Shown here in pieces: positions 51,937 through 62,042 of a stretch of 64,000 nucleotides of DNA. The DNA lies in contig JAHDVF020000937.1 of NCBI GenBank assembly GCA_022606425.2, forward strand, positions 806,001 through 870,000, read 5' to 3'. Positions within the stretch are counted from its first letter, which is position 1; the number at the start of each line of letters is the position of its first letter. The translations under genes and the position numbers were made by a program. The notes beneath the pieces were generated by a model. That model did no database searches, was not told where the DNA came from, and saw only the letters and a program-made list of their open reading frames with translations. Source of the stretch: Lepidostoma basale (taxonomy: Eukaryota > Arthropoda > Insecta > Trichoptera > Lepidostomatidae).

Positions 51937-51985
51937 GTATCTTTACTGAAGAAGGACTGTTTGTCCGAAACATGTCTATGTAATT
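51937..51985 (+). ncRNA. hammerhead-like motif, right arm of C
   Basis: Plus strand: CTGAAGA (51946-51952), AGGAC-tgttt-GTCC, GAAA, CATG, TC (to 51976). Core complete, stem I weak (ttta / tatg). Mirror image of the 51790-51836 motif. Confidence 0.5.
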
Positions 51986-52554
51986 ACATATATTTTTTAA
52001 TATAAGTGTTGTATATACAAAGTATATAAAAAAGAAAAAGATAAATAAACCATCATAACAACACAAAGTATGGCGTATATAGAAGAAATAGGTCTTGACT
52101 TTAGAAAGTATCTTGTCTTCCTCGTCTCCTAATGTCGAACCATCTCTAATGCGTTCCTGGTATTAAGTTGTATTTTTATCATATTTTACCTGTACCCAAT
52201 AGTTACCTTAAACATTTTGCTGTTTGTAATGTGTTTTCAGTTAATAAACTGATTTAATTTGATTTGATTTGAAACTCAAATGTGGAACAGTGTTTTAATT
52301 AAAAAAAATCGTCGTATGAAAAATATTATGGTTTCTATTAAACACGAAAATCTTCGTAATGAATACGTAAAGTTTGGTTGTGCATAGTACATAATTTTGC
52401 TGAAGTCTTTGCAAAATATTAATTCACAATTAATAGGTACAAGTTTGCGGGATATACGGATACATGAGCAGAAATCTGAAGTTCTCCGTGGAGCCCGTCG
52501 GCTAAAAACGATTATGTACAGAAGTGACAAAGTACTGTCACCAACTGACGCCCG

Positions 52555-52710
52555 GGCAGGTGAAATTTAATATCTAGCCCCCTCAAACTACCCCCGACAC
52601 CCGTTCGCCGCCCCCGCTCCCGACCCGCCCCCCTAAACTTACCCAACAGAACCAAGTTTAACGACGCGCACTTCAGACTTCAGGTGTCACTCTTCCGGTT
52701 TGATTGAAAA
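52555..52710. other. GC-rich non-coding island in pb intron
   Basis: C-rich on plus (ccgccccc, acccgcccccc) against a very AT-rich background, with no coding frame. On the minus strand ctgttgg|gtaagttt is a good splice donor, so a pb 5' UTR exon or alternative promoter is conceivable. Could also be a conserved regulatory element. Confidence 0.35.
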
Positions 52711-52814
52711 TTAGCTACTCTTTGTTATTTTATTATATCTTCCAGTATATATAATACCATATAATACATCACATAAAATATAAGCATAGAGCGTACCTAC
52801 ATAAATACAATCTT

Positions 52815-53650
52815 ACATATACATAGATGAGTGATATGTCTGTAAATTGTCAGCTTTTCGCGGACGATGCCGTTCTCGTTGCGGACAGTGCAGACGAATT
52901 ACAAGTCTTGGTGTCGAGAATGTATGAGGTATGCAAGTCAAACGATTTTATGATGAATGTCGGAAAGTCAAAGGTGTCAGTTTTTTTAAAGGGAAGAGCA
53001 AATGACAGTTGAACGAAGAGAACTTGGAACAGGTGAGGGAATTTGTGTATTTAGATAGCATGTTCGCAGCGAATGGTCGAACGGATAGTGACGTTGAAAA
53101 TAGGGTTGGTGCGGGTAATAAAGTGAATGGAGTTATAAAAATAGTTATTGGAAATAAGAATTTATCAATGAAAGCGAAAATGGCCGTTCGCAATTGATTT
53201 CTGGTCCCAACCCTCATGTATGGAAGCGAAGCATGGAACTGGCAGAAGAAGATCGAGAAGAGAATAAATGCGGGAGAGATGAGGTCCCTAAGACGTATGT
53301 GCGGTATAACGATATACGAAAGAGTCTCAAATGCTGATATCAGAAAGGAATGTAGAGCGGAAGAAGGTATTATGACCAAAATTATGAAAGGATCGCTACG
53401 TTGGTTCGGACATATGGAGAGCATGGGTGAAGAAAGAATGGTTAAAAAAGTATATGTTAACGATGTAAATGGAGTACGGAGTCGAGGTAGACGGAGGAAA
53501 ACATGGCATGACGAAATCAAACAAATTTTAAAGGTAGGTCATGTTAGAAGTCGGCGACGTGCGTGTATAACTCGCTGTACGAATGTGGAGGAAGCTTTTA
53601 GCATTTAGATGGTTCTGGCATATTTGGATTGGATGATGAAAGAATGGTTA
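52815..53650 (+). mobile_element. RTE-like element in pb intron, RT palm to near 3' end
   Basis: Encodes CQLFADDAVLVADSADELQV (the FADD catalytic motif), LVSRMYEVCKSNDFMMNVGK, then [59 protein letters not shown] and RRRKTWHDEIKQILKVGHVR. Four frames with few stops, so fairly young. The GTTA terminus is missing. Confidence 0.85.
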
Positions 53651-53654
53651 ATAA

Positions 53655-53800
53655 AGTTTACATTAACGATGTGAACGGAACATGAAATAGAGGTAGACTG
53701 AGAAAAAGGACTCATGATCAAATCGATGGAATATTAAATGTCGGCCGACCGAGGAAAAGGAGGCACGATCAAATAAACCTAATATTGAATGTCGGGGAAT
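53655..53800 (+). mobile_element. RTE-like tail fragments
   Basis: gatgatgaaagaatggttaa and two successive relics of the KTWHDQI block (ctcatgatcaaatcgatgga, ggcacgatcaaataaaccta). Confidence 0.5.
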
Positions 53801-54052
53801 ATATTTTATTGTTTATAACTATGATTGATTTTATCAAAAAAATAAAAGTACTGTGCTTAGTGCTACAACTAGATAACTCAAAAATCTTTATTCTAAGAAT
53901 ATGACGTTCTTAGTTACGAGTTTTTTTTTTAAACTATAATTATGAGGTATCGCACTAATATCTATTAAGAAACTTATAAAAGAGGTTTCAATACCCGTAG
54001 ATCGTAGAATAGACGGAATGTAGATTTAATTTTAGATATAGTAGATAACTTT

Positions 54053-54545
54053 ATTAATTGTTTCTTGAACAATGATGCAAAACTTCATATTAAATGATTA
54101 ATACGAATGAAAACGTCAGTTTTCTAAAATTTTATTATATTTTATGGGAGTGACATATTTCGTCTTGTTAAGGCATTATAATTATTATTATTATTATTTT
54201 GTTGAATCGTTCTTTACATCATTACAGTGCAAGCCAAATCGATGTATAGGGTATAGCTATCATTTTCATTCTCGTGACATGTGATAGGTATTAAATCTAT
54301 CGCCATATTCCTGTCACGTGAATTCTGCACCAGACCAAATACAGTGTGACAATCACACTGCCATCGCCGGAAATCGAACCCGGGACTTTCGGGTGGAAGT
54401 CAAAGCACTTACCACTCGACCACGATGGTCGTCAATTAGACATCATATTAGAGACATTGATAATGCCTGAGCAAAGCTAATCATGTCATTCCCATGAAAT
54501 ATAATAAAACTTTTAGAAAATAGACGTTTGAATTCGTGTTCATTT
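54053..54545. mobile_element. A-family hairpin element split by a SINE
   Basis: Left arm 54053-54172 (aattgtttcttgaacaatga, aatgattaatacgaatgaaa, gtgacatatttcgtcttgtt). Right arm 54450-54545 (ttgataatgcctgagcaaag, catgtcattcccatgaaata). SINE between. Confidence 0.7.
54175..54433 (-). mobile_element. tRNA-derived SINE, full-length
   Basis: Minus strand from tggtcgagtggtaagtgctt (A box), ggttcgatttccggcg (B box, one change), gtcacactgtatttggtctg, tcacgagaatgaaaatgata, to ttcaacaaaataataataat. The best-preserved SINE copy, about 255 bp. Confidence 0.8.
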
Positions 54546-54836
54546 CTATAATGTTTCTTTTGTTTACATGGTCAAGAGTTATCCAATTATAAAAATTCTA
54601 AATACGAGTATCTCAGTTAAACCTGAAACTAATAGGCAAAAAGTTCAAATAATGCATATAAATTAATTCATTATTTATTGAGGCATAAATAATTTGTAGG
54701 CGTCGATGCTTCCAAATTTACATAAATAGATGAACACGTATGAATAAAAATACTGCCCTAATAGATGCAAGGGATGTTTTTGGGGTTTATTTGTTGTATT
54801 TTTTCAACCCCTGGATGGCAAGGGGCCGGGCGGGGA

Positions 54837-54846
54837 TGATTGACAG
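54837..54846 (+). promoter_or_regulatory. PBX/Exd-MEIS/Hth composite site
   Basis: Exact TGATTGACAG. Confidence 0.5.
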
Positions 54847-54889
54847 CTCAGGTCTGGCCAATGGTGGGCTCGGAATACTGATGAGGCGC

Positions 54890-54899
54890 CTGTCAATCA
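54890..54899 (-). promoter_or_regulatory. PBX/Exd-MEIS/Hth composite site
   Basis: CTGTCAATCA on plus, exact TGATTGACAG on minus, 44 bp from the first site. Confidence 0.5.
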
Positions 54900-55189
54900 A
54901 ACAGCCCCAACCCGTCACCCTTCTCCTCCGCTCCGTCCTGTCACACGGTCACAATGTTGCCGCGAAAGTATGACAGGAGCCAAGTTTCGCGCCAATCCGG
55001 TGAAATAAATAATTAATTTGATTTTCTCCTGGCTTCGTGTTATTTTGTTCAACTGCCCACAAATACATCTTCAAAGTTATCAGTTTGCCAACTTATTTGC
55101 ATTTTGTTTATATAATACCTAAATTAAGGTACAGAATAAACATACTTTTTAAATGTTTAAATTTTGAAAAACAATTCCAAAATTATTTA

Positions 55190-55310
55190 GTAATTTTTAT
55201 GTGATTGTAACACCTAATAATGCCAACATGGGATGGCGAAACAGCTGACACAACACTCCCATAAAAAAAATTGTGATAAATAACAGTGTTTCATGATTTA
55301 AACATTTAAT
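55190..55310 (+). repeat. single arm of CAGCTG-type hairpin element
   Basis: CTAATAA, GCCAAC-atgg-GATGGC, GAAA, CAGCTG, ACAC then aacactcccataaaaaaaat and aacagtgtttcatgatttaa, as in the 1336-1556 family. Confidence 0.5.
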
Positions 55311-55544
55311 AATGTAGATGTATCATAGTGTATCAACCAAAGAAATGGATTATCTAAAAGTATATATATTAATTTCATATAATCAAGTTGTCAATGACCT
55401 TCTACCAAACAAATGAATAAATTCTAACATTTTTGCCATATTAAACAAAAACAATCTAAAAGTTTTAAATTGAAAAATCTCAAATTTTTTAAAAACATGA
55501 TATAAATTAGGTTATGTAGCAATTAATATTAACGAAAGCATTAG

Positions 55545-55795
55545 TTTTAATAAAAATTACGGTGATGTTACATGTTTCAAACTACTTGGGTATTATCAAA
55601 TAACCTAGACAGGCAATACCTGAATTCCACAAAATATTTAAAATTCTCCATGACGGACATTTTCATTAACATTTTTTTTTTAACGTAAGGCATAATAAGA
55701 TATTACATTGATATTACATAATAACGAATTTATTCGTATAAAAAATCGCTAATAAATATTTCATATTGAGTTTTGCATTGTTATCCAGGAAACAA
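55545..55795. repeat. degenerate A-family hairpin element
   Basis: gatgttacatgtttcaaact, ttgggtattatcaaataacc, tagacaggcaatacctgaat, ending gagttttgcattgttatcca. Decayed. Confidence 0.45.
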
Positions 55796-55799
55796 TTAG

Positions 55800-56400
55800 T
55801 ACCTTAATGTAAATTTAAAGTAAAGATACAAGACAGACGATGTCTAGGAAAATGGTTGAGATAGTCATTTGCTGATATCTTCGGATCGGTATTTTTCGTA
55901 TTTGTAGTATTAAATTGTACCTTTGACCTTCCCGCGGAGACGACTCTATGAGAAAGGATTATATTTAAATAGCTAAGTAACTCGTTCTATTTTAAAAATA
56001 TTTTCTTAAGAGATTTTCACGCCGTTTGAAAGGGACAGCGAGCAGATAAGGGCTAATACCCCGAAAAGAAATTAATATTGTATGAAAGCTAAACAAAAGA
56101 AACGGAGAGCGCCCCGATCGGCTAAATAGATTTCGGTATTATCGGGGTTTTATTCTGATTGGATTCTTCCATACGAAATGAAAAGAGATGAAGAAAATTC
56201 TCCAATTGTTTTAGAATATCACCCAGTGGCGTTGTGTTAATGGAGTGGAAACCTATAAGTTCGCGGAGAAAGGAGTTTATGAATAAGATGTCCTCCAAGA
56301 GCGTGAAAAGCATTTGAGTTCACTTAAATAGTTTAAAAAAAAATCCCAGAGGAAAAAAATTATACTGTTTCCTAGAGAGTGGGAAAAGGGATAAAATACT
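55800..56400. other. pb intron, repeat-free moderately GC sequence
   Basis: No transposon signature. 56110-56145 forms a possible hairpin (ccccgat ... atcgggg). It may contain regulatory sequence, but I see no specific motif. Not coding. Confidence 0.35.
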
Positions 56401-56409
56401 TATTTCGTA

Positions 56410-56645
56410 TCCTCTATAAGCATTTGGAACAGACAGCGAAAAAGGGATTGTTACGGTCATGTTCAAAGAATGGACACCACCAGACTCCCCTATAGTGCAT
56501 TGCATAATCAGCTTCATGGGACTCGTCCTCGTGGAAGACCTCCTAAAAGATGGAAGGACAGCTGGGAATCTACCTCACAGGAGGAGCAACACTCTGGAGA
56601 ACAGACCACACAGGTCAACAATAAGGAAGAAGAAGAAAAATAAGA
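56410..56645 (+). mobile_element. RTE-like 3' end with AAGAAGAAG tail
   Basis: gaacagacagcgaaaaaggg, then FKEWTPPDSPIVHCIISFMG relic, LVEDLLKDGRTAGNLPHRRS in the wrong frame, ending aataaggaagaagaagaaaa. Plus-strand copy of the 21430 family. Confidence 0.7.
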
Positions 56646-57384
56646 ATATGTGTCCTGCACCCACGTCAATTTATCCCACTGCTCACGTGACTAATCTTTA
56701 AAATTGGATTGATTTGATAATTTTAGGTTATCGGAGGGTTTACCTCTATTTTAATTTAAATTTGGACTTAACAAGATATTTCAGCAAAAACTATACTTTT
56801 TAATATTTATATTTTATTTATATAATTTTTGTATAGAAGAGAATTTAAGAGAGACGAAACCGCTGAGAATAAAATAATGTAATGATCACAGAGGTGGTTT
56901 GGCAATTAATCAAAAAAATATTCGTCAATACTATTAACGGACACATTAGAGAGGGCGCCCCAGACAGGAGTATTTGAAACAGGTGTGCGAGGATATGAAC
57001 TACGTCTCATATGTTGAGCTGAAGAGGGCTGCAGAAGACTGAATGCAGTGGAGGAAGAGGTGGAAGAATTTGTTGCTAATCAATCCGAAGAATTGAAATC
57101 GCGAAGAAAATTAATTGGAATTCGAAAAGTTAGTCATGACAGAACCTATCACGTTGGAGGTTACAGGATTATATCACAAGTGCGGCGGCGGTCCACAACA
57201 ATAAAACTAATCATTAGAAAATAACATTTAGTTTTATTTAACTTATTCTAAAACCAAACACCACTTGTTTTTATAAACATACAACAACTATATCCTTAAG
57301 CCCAAAAGATTCGCAAACCACATAATATATTTGACATGTGCATCCTCCCAGTACTTCCATACGGGCTGAAAACAGTTACGTTCA

Positions 57385-57515
57385 CAAGAATAGATTAGCA
57401 ACCTATCACATGTCACGAGAATCACTATAATAGCTATATTACCCTTTACATCGATTTGGCTCATGCTGTCATGATGTAAAGAGCGATTCAACAATATAAT
57501 AATAATAATAATAAT
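57385..57515 (+). mobile_element. SINE 3' half
   Basis: ttagcaacctatcacatgtc, acgagaatcactataatagc, ttggctcatgctgtcatgat, gagcgattcaacaatataat, then AAT repeats to 57515. Confidence 0.7.
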
Positions 57516-57534
57516 AACAATACAGAAACTCCAA

Positions 57535-57890
57535 GTGACCCAGCGGGCAGTAGACATGAGGATGTTAAACACCAGTCTACGAGACAGGCAGCGTAATGAA
57601 TGGATCAGAAAAGGACCAAAGTCGCGGACGTAGCGTGGAAACTAGCCTCGTTGATGTGGAATTGGGCCATCCATGTAGCGAGGACAACGGATGATCGGTG
57701 GACAAGACACACCCTGGAGAACTGGCCATAGAAATTCTGGCAGACCACAAGCCCGATGGTCTGATGACATCAAGACGGTGGCAGGAGGTTAATGGCACAG
57801 AGCGGGAGATAGTGAGTTGTGGAAGTTGGGAAGGGAGACCTATGTTCAGCACTGGACGATTAAAGGCTGAGGATGATGAAGATGATATAA
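57535..57890 (+). mobile_element. RTE-like pol tail fragment
   Basis: Plus strand: RQRNEWIRKRTKVADVAWK then LMWNWAIHVARTTDDRWTRH and TLENWP, the (R)N..IR..T.V.D......LKW.WAGHVAR...D.RW block. Ends gaggatgatgaagatgatat. Confidence 0.7.
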
Positions 57891-57904
57891 CAATTAAATA
57901 TTTA

Positions 57905-58540
57905 TTGTGAAGAGACCCTTCTTATCATATTTATTTATTATCAATCCATACACTGTTACCGAGAATTTTCAGAAACTGACAATATTATTTTGTCTTTATA
58001 GTGTAATAATTATCATACTATTAATAGACAAACGAATGTCTTCAAGAAAGAGTACGAGAATATTTTGAATACAAGAGAGCGAGAGAGGAATACTTCTTTG
58101 AATTTTGTTCTGATTCTGAATCTAATTTTGAATTTTGTTTTGATAGTTGTTATAACATATTGTACATGAGAGAAGTGTAGAATATAACAGGAGAATGATT
58201 TGGTATTATAAATTGTGAAATTTTAAAGTGTGTGGAAAAAATATTTACATTATAAGTATTACTGATTGAACCAACCAAGTACAGTGAACCGAGTTTTTAA
58301 AGGGTAGAAAATCTTTACTTCTGTGAATATTTCACGGGTTGCAACTAGTATTTTATTATTAGACGTTTCCAAGTTGAAACTTGTTCTTTATGTGAGTATA
58401 TGGCAAACGAAATTTCTTTAAACTCTTAATTCAAATAATTTATTTAGATATTAATTTTATGAATACGTTAGAATAAAGTAAACACTGTGCTTAGTTGGGA
58501 AGAATATTAGTAGTTACGCCATTGAAGAAGTATCTCTAAT
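57905..58540. other. pb intron, nothing recognised
   Basis: AT-rich sequence with no identifiable element. Confidence 0.4.
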
Positions 58541-58544
58541 TTTA

Positions 58545-58765
58545 TCTAAATCCGGATCTGTGCGCCGCAGATAAATTAGACATCGGGATTGGGCTGGTTG
58601 GGGGTTGCGGCGGGAGGCGCTGGGGTGGCTCCGAGGGGGCGGGACCACCCTTAAACTTTCTTTGTTCAATAAGACGAACATTACTGAAGCTCTGTCTGTC
58701 GCCCTGATCAATATCCTGAGGACTGACAGCTCCTCGCGACTGCTGGAGGAAATTAATTAAATTAC
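58545..58765. promoter_or_regulatory. second candidate regulatory island in pb intron
   Basis: GC-rich, repeat-free. Contains TGATCAAT (58705-58712, a TGATNNAT Exd/Hox-type site), TGACAG (58724-58729, Hth-type) 12 bp further, and the homeodomain-type run aattaattaaatta at 58751-58764. No coding frame. Function inferred. Confidence 0.4.
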
Positions 58766-58964
58766 TTTTTGCTTATAAAGTGTCCGTGTCATTTTTCGAG
58801 AAACCAATTTGAATTTTTTGATTATCGAAGTTCGTGACGGCTTTATGCACGTTTTTTTGTAAATATTGCGAATCGCTAAAGTTTTATAGCAAACATAGTC
58901 TCAATTAATTTCTGTCAAGTGGGAATAAACTGCGGTAATACCAAAAAAAAAAACGAATAATATG

Positions 58965-59330
58965 AATCCTCATCATCAGCCTGTATCCGTCCACTCCTTA
59001 ACGTAGATTTCTTCTATCTGCTTCATGTCTGTCGATCTTAGACAACACTAATGCTGTCCTTCCACCAAAGTTGGGGACGTCCTGGGTTCGTCACAATTCT
59101 CAGTACGCCAGCAAAGGAGGCGTTTTGTCTATCTATTGTCAGAGCTACGAGCAACATGGCCTGCCCAGCGCCATTTTAGAGCTCCCACTCTTCCGATGAT
59201 GTCTGATACTCCTGTTCTGGCTCTAATAATGGTGTTTCTTACTCTATCCGCTATGTTGATCCCCAAAATTGATCTTTGCAGAGCTCTTTGGACAAATCTG
59301 AATTTATTGGCGCTTATATAAATATACACA
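58965..59330 (-). mobile_element. RTE-like 3' fragment
   Basis: Minus strand: FRFVQRALQRSILGINIADR, then VRNTIIRARTGVSDIIGRVG and ALKWRWAGHVARS. The plus strand starts catcatcagcctgtatccgt. Same family as 3565-3880. Confidence 0.75.
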
Positions 59331-59349
59331 TTTTATAATAATATATTGT

Positions 59350-59815
59350 ATATAAAAAAATATGTATGGAAGCGAAGCATGCAACTGTCAAAATAAGGAT
59401 GAAAGGAGAATAAATGCAGTAGAAATGAGATCTCTTAGACGAATGTGTGGATACTCTGTGTATGATAGAGTGTCGAATGAAAATATAAGAAGTGAATGCG
59501 GTGCGAATGATGGTGTCATGAACAAAATAATGAAAGGACCATTAAGATGGTTTGGACATATGGAAAGAATGAATGAAGAAAGAATGGTAAAAAAATTATA
59601 TGTTAACGATGTAAATGGAACCAGAAATAGAGGAAGACCGAGGAAAACGTGGCACGATCAAATGAATCAAATATTTAGGAGTCAGAGAAATCGACGTGCG
59701 TGCATGACACGATGTATGAATGTTGAGGAATCGAGAGAAATATGTCAGGAAAGAAAAGTGTGGCAGCACATTCTTTCTGCCTACCACTTCGGGGAGACGG
59801 CGTGACGGTTAGTTG
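59350..59815 (+). mobile_element. RTE-like element 3' end, long open frame
   Basis: Single frame of 147 codons (59362-59805): [60 protein letters not shown] and NRGRPRKTWHDQMNQIFRSQ, then RACMTRCMNVEESREICQE. Ends ggggagacggcgtgacggtt. One of the youngest copies. Confidence 0.85.
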
Positions 59816-60059
59816 GTTAAAAATTGAAATACGCATGAACTTTGCAAACTTGCAGATGCAACATGCTTCTAGCAATGCTAACGAAGAGAGTCATTGTCGT
59901 TATTCTTCGATCGTGATGACTTCTAAGAATCTTATTTTCGTAATAAATAAAGCAATGAGTATTTCTTCTATATTCGTCTTCACTTTGTGTTGTGGATTCA
60001 TATTTGTATAAATATAATTATACTTTGTATTCCAACACTTTTTTATTTTCATGGAACTC

Positions 60060-60103
60060 AGACATATTTCGGTTACAAGTAACCTTTTTCAATGTATTTA
60101 ATT
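60060..60103 (-). ncRNA. hammerhead-like motif, left arm of D
   Basis: Minus: TTGAAAA (damaged CUGANGA), AGGTTAC-tt-GTAACC, GAAA, TATG, TC, TGAGTT. aataca before the core pairs with tgagtt after it except one position. Confidence 0.4.
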
Positions 60104-60156
60104 TAAAAAATCAAATAAAACAGAGCGGTCACTTATATACTATATGAAGATTTGCT

Positions 60157-60330
60157 ATGAGCGGGAGATGCCTATTGGTGGCGATGAGGTTCGCAACCCA
60201 TCACACCGCGTCTCCCGCGGGGCGAAAAGAGAAGGATGGAGTGCCGCATCGGTTAAAGTGTGACAGTCCATTCTTTCTGCCTACCCTTTCGGGGAGACGG
60301 CGTGATGGTTAGTTAGTTAGTTAGTTAGTA
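60157..60330 (+). mobile_element. complete 174-bp SINE-like repeat with RTE tail
   Basis: Perfect 9-bp target duplication AGATTTGCT (60148-60156, 60331-60339). Body: ggtggcgatgaggttcgcaa, cccatcacaccgcgtctccc, gagtgccgcatcggttaaag. The last 50 bp (ctttctgcctaccctttcgg onwards) and the GTTA tail are the RTE 3' end, so it is presumably mobilised by the RTE-like elements. No pol III boxes obvious. Confidence 0.85.
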
Positions 60331-60363
60331 AGATTTGCTCTGTTTTATTTGATTGTTAAAATT

Positions 60364-60412
60364 GTATACATTGATAAAGGTTACTTGTAACCGAAACATG
60401 TCTGAGTTCAGT
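60364..60412 (+). ncRNA. hammerhead-like motif, right arm of D
   Basis: TTGATAA (two changes from CUGANGA), AGGTTAC-tt-GTAACC (perfect 6-bp stem II), GAAA, CATG, TC. Confidence 0.45.
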
Positions 60413-60643
60413 GAAAATAAAAAGTGTTGTAATACTAAGTATAATTATATTTATTAAAAAATTAATAAGTATTTGGCAAAAATTTAAGATTTTTTGCAAA
60501 ATTTTATTATCATACCTCTGCTTTTGTGTTTTAAGTTTATCCTAAATTGAAGGAATGTTTGTTAAATTGTATTTTATTTTATCTTTATGAAAAAGCTAAG
60601 TAGGTACTTCTATTTTATGATTATTTTAATGATTGTTTTATTA

Positions 60644-61258
60644 TTTAATTGTATCTCAATAGAGACGAAGATGCAAATTGGAAACTGAATATGGTTGATG
60701 AAGGTGTTTACAGGACTTATGACCTGTCATTGGTTGGGTTAAGCGCACGCTTTATGTAATTTCAACATTCCCCATTCCACCTTTGTTATGACCATGTCTG
60801 ACAATTTTTGGATGTTATATATATGTTAAAGTCCTACACCAGATTTCACATGTCAGTTTCAATGTGCCATCTATGAAGATTTTGATTACATATGTTAATC
60901 TTTTTTTTAAGATTACTCTATATATAATCTATATACTAACGCAATCTATGGAGATTTATGTTTATTAAGCATTAAGCAGAACATCTTTTTAACACAATGT
61001 GAAAGACTACCCCGCCATAAGCGCATTGCTAGAAGCCGCCTGGAGATGTCACTCCCATCTATATGCCAAACATTAGACCAGATATGATTACAATATTTTT
61101 TTTTGTGAATGTATACTTATACTTGTATACGAATACTGGATTTCACCCATTGCTGGTTGTCAATTCATGATTTAATTGTATCTCAATAGAGACGAAGATG
61201 CAAATTGGAAACTAAATAGGGTTGATCAAGGTGTTTACAGGACTTATGACCTGTCATT
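60644..61258. repeat. direct repeats of about 88 bp
   Basis: tttaattgtatctcaataga at 60644 and 61171; the copies run to gacctgtcatt at 60731 and 61258 with three or four differences. They flank a 440-bp spacer with no ORF. Either a local duplication or short terminal repeats of an unknown element. Confidence 0.65.
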
Positions 61259-61259
61259 A

Positions 61260-61735
61260 TCAGTTTAAAAAATATACAAATAAAAAATCAAATCAGAATC
61301 AAGGTATTTTCACGGCCAATAAACTTTACATAACGAATTAGTGCCAACATTCTAGTTTCAATTATTATTTTTTATGTGAGACCACATAACGAGTTATGAT
61401 AACATATCGTTTTTGCAGCAAGTATTAATTATACAATTATTCGCAATAACTTCATCCTATAGCTGAAATCGGAACATATAATTAACAAGCACGTTATTAA
61501 AAGTGCATTAGGCTTAATAAAAAATATGTAACATTTCATTATTCGAATGATTTAATTGGCAACAGTTATATTTCGTATTCTAATTTATACAAGGATACAA
61601 TTGTACAATTGTGAACATTATAATATAAATAATGCGTTCTATTATATCCAACAATTGGCGTGCCTCCCATATAAACTGCACTCAACTTAACATAACCAAT
61701 CATTTCACAAAAAGTATTTTTTTATTGTTTTAATT
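61260..61735. other. pb intron, nothing recognised
   Basis: AT-rich, no ORF or known repeat ends. Confidence 0.4.
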
Positions 61736-61739
61736 CATA

Positions 61740-61885
61740 CATCTGACGATCTGTGGCACAGAATTTATGTCTTCTGGGATGATAATGACCAGCTGTCCGT
61801 CCATCTCTTAGGTGGTCTGTCAGGTAAACGATGTCTGGAGGAGATTTCGTAAGCGGTTGTATATGCGAGTCTGTCAGCGAGGGTA
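61740..61885 (-). mobile_element. RTE-like pol tail fragment
   Basis: Inverted block tctgacgatctgtggcacag, ccatctcttaggtggtctgt, as in 62080-62200; its continuation is cut by the SINE. Confidence 0.55.
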
Positions 61886-62042
61886 GTGTGATTGTCAAAC
61901 TATCTTTGGTCTGGTGTAGAATTCACGTGACAATAAAATGGCGATAGATTAGCTACCTATCACATGTCACGTGAATCACTATGATAGCTATAATACCCTT
62001 TACATCGATTTGGCTCATGCTGTCATGATGTAAAGAGCGATT
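61886..62042 (+). mobile_element. SINE, head truncated
   Basis: gggtagtgtgattgtcaaac, tctttggtctggtgtagaat, atcacatgtcacgtgaatca, ttggctcatgctgtcatgat, ending gagcgattc. Confidence 0.7.

Larger units (their letters stand above)
51732..52091. mobile_element. hairpin element C with two hammerhead-like arms
   Basis: Inserted in the non-LTR element with a cttga direct repeat on both sides (51727 and 52092 region). Arms ttttatatacttcgtatata / tatacaaagtatataaaaaa and catgatctgatagaag-centre pair, making a near-palindrome of about 330 bp. Each arm's inner part holds CTGAAGA, GGAC-loop-GTCC, GAAA, CATG, TC pointing outwards. Confidence 0.75.
51590..52275 (+). mobile_element. Jockey/CR1-like 3' end split by hairpin C
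   Basis: Matches 18145-18425: ctctggtgacatcggtgaga, gagcaattagtctgctgaac, then the interruption at 51732-52091, then ctttagaaagtatcttgtct and a TTTGATTTGATTTG tail at 52256-52271. Confidence 0.75.
54737..54990. promoter_or_regulatory. candidate Hox-cluster enhancer with paired PBX/Exd-MEIS/Hth sites
   Basis: GC-rich, repeat-free island in the pb intron. Two perfect TGATTGACAG decamers in inverted orientation (54837-54846 plus; 54890-54899 minus), plus TGACAG cores at 54938-54943 (minus) and 54971-54976 (plus). TGATTGACAG is the established composite site for PBX (Exd) with MEIS (Hth), the Hox cofactors. The 77-codon frame over it is not protein-like. Function is inferred. Confidence 0.5.
60045..60430. 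mobile_element. hairpin element D split by SINE-like repeat
   Basis: Arms tatactttgtattccaacac / gtgttgtaatactaagtata pair, as do ttcatggaactcagacatat / catgtctgagttcagtgaaa. The 174-bp repeat 60157-60330 lies in the spacer. Confidence 0.75.

Noticed and set aside
54740..54973. 77-codon plus-strand frame in the GC-rich island of the pb intron
   Set aside because: No homeobox, YPWM or other domain; composition and binding-site content suggest non-coding regulatory DNA.
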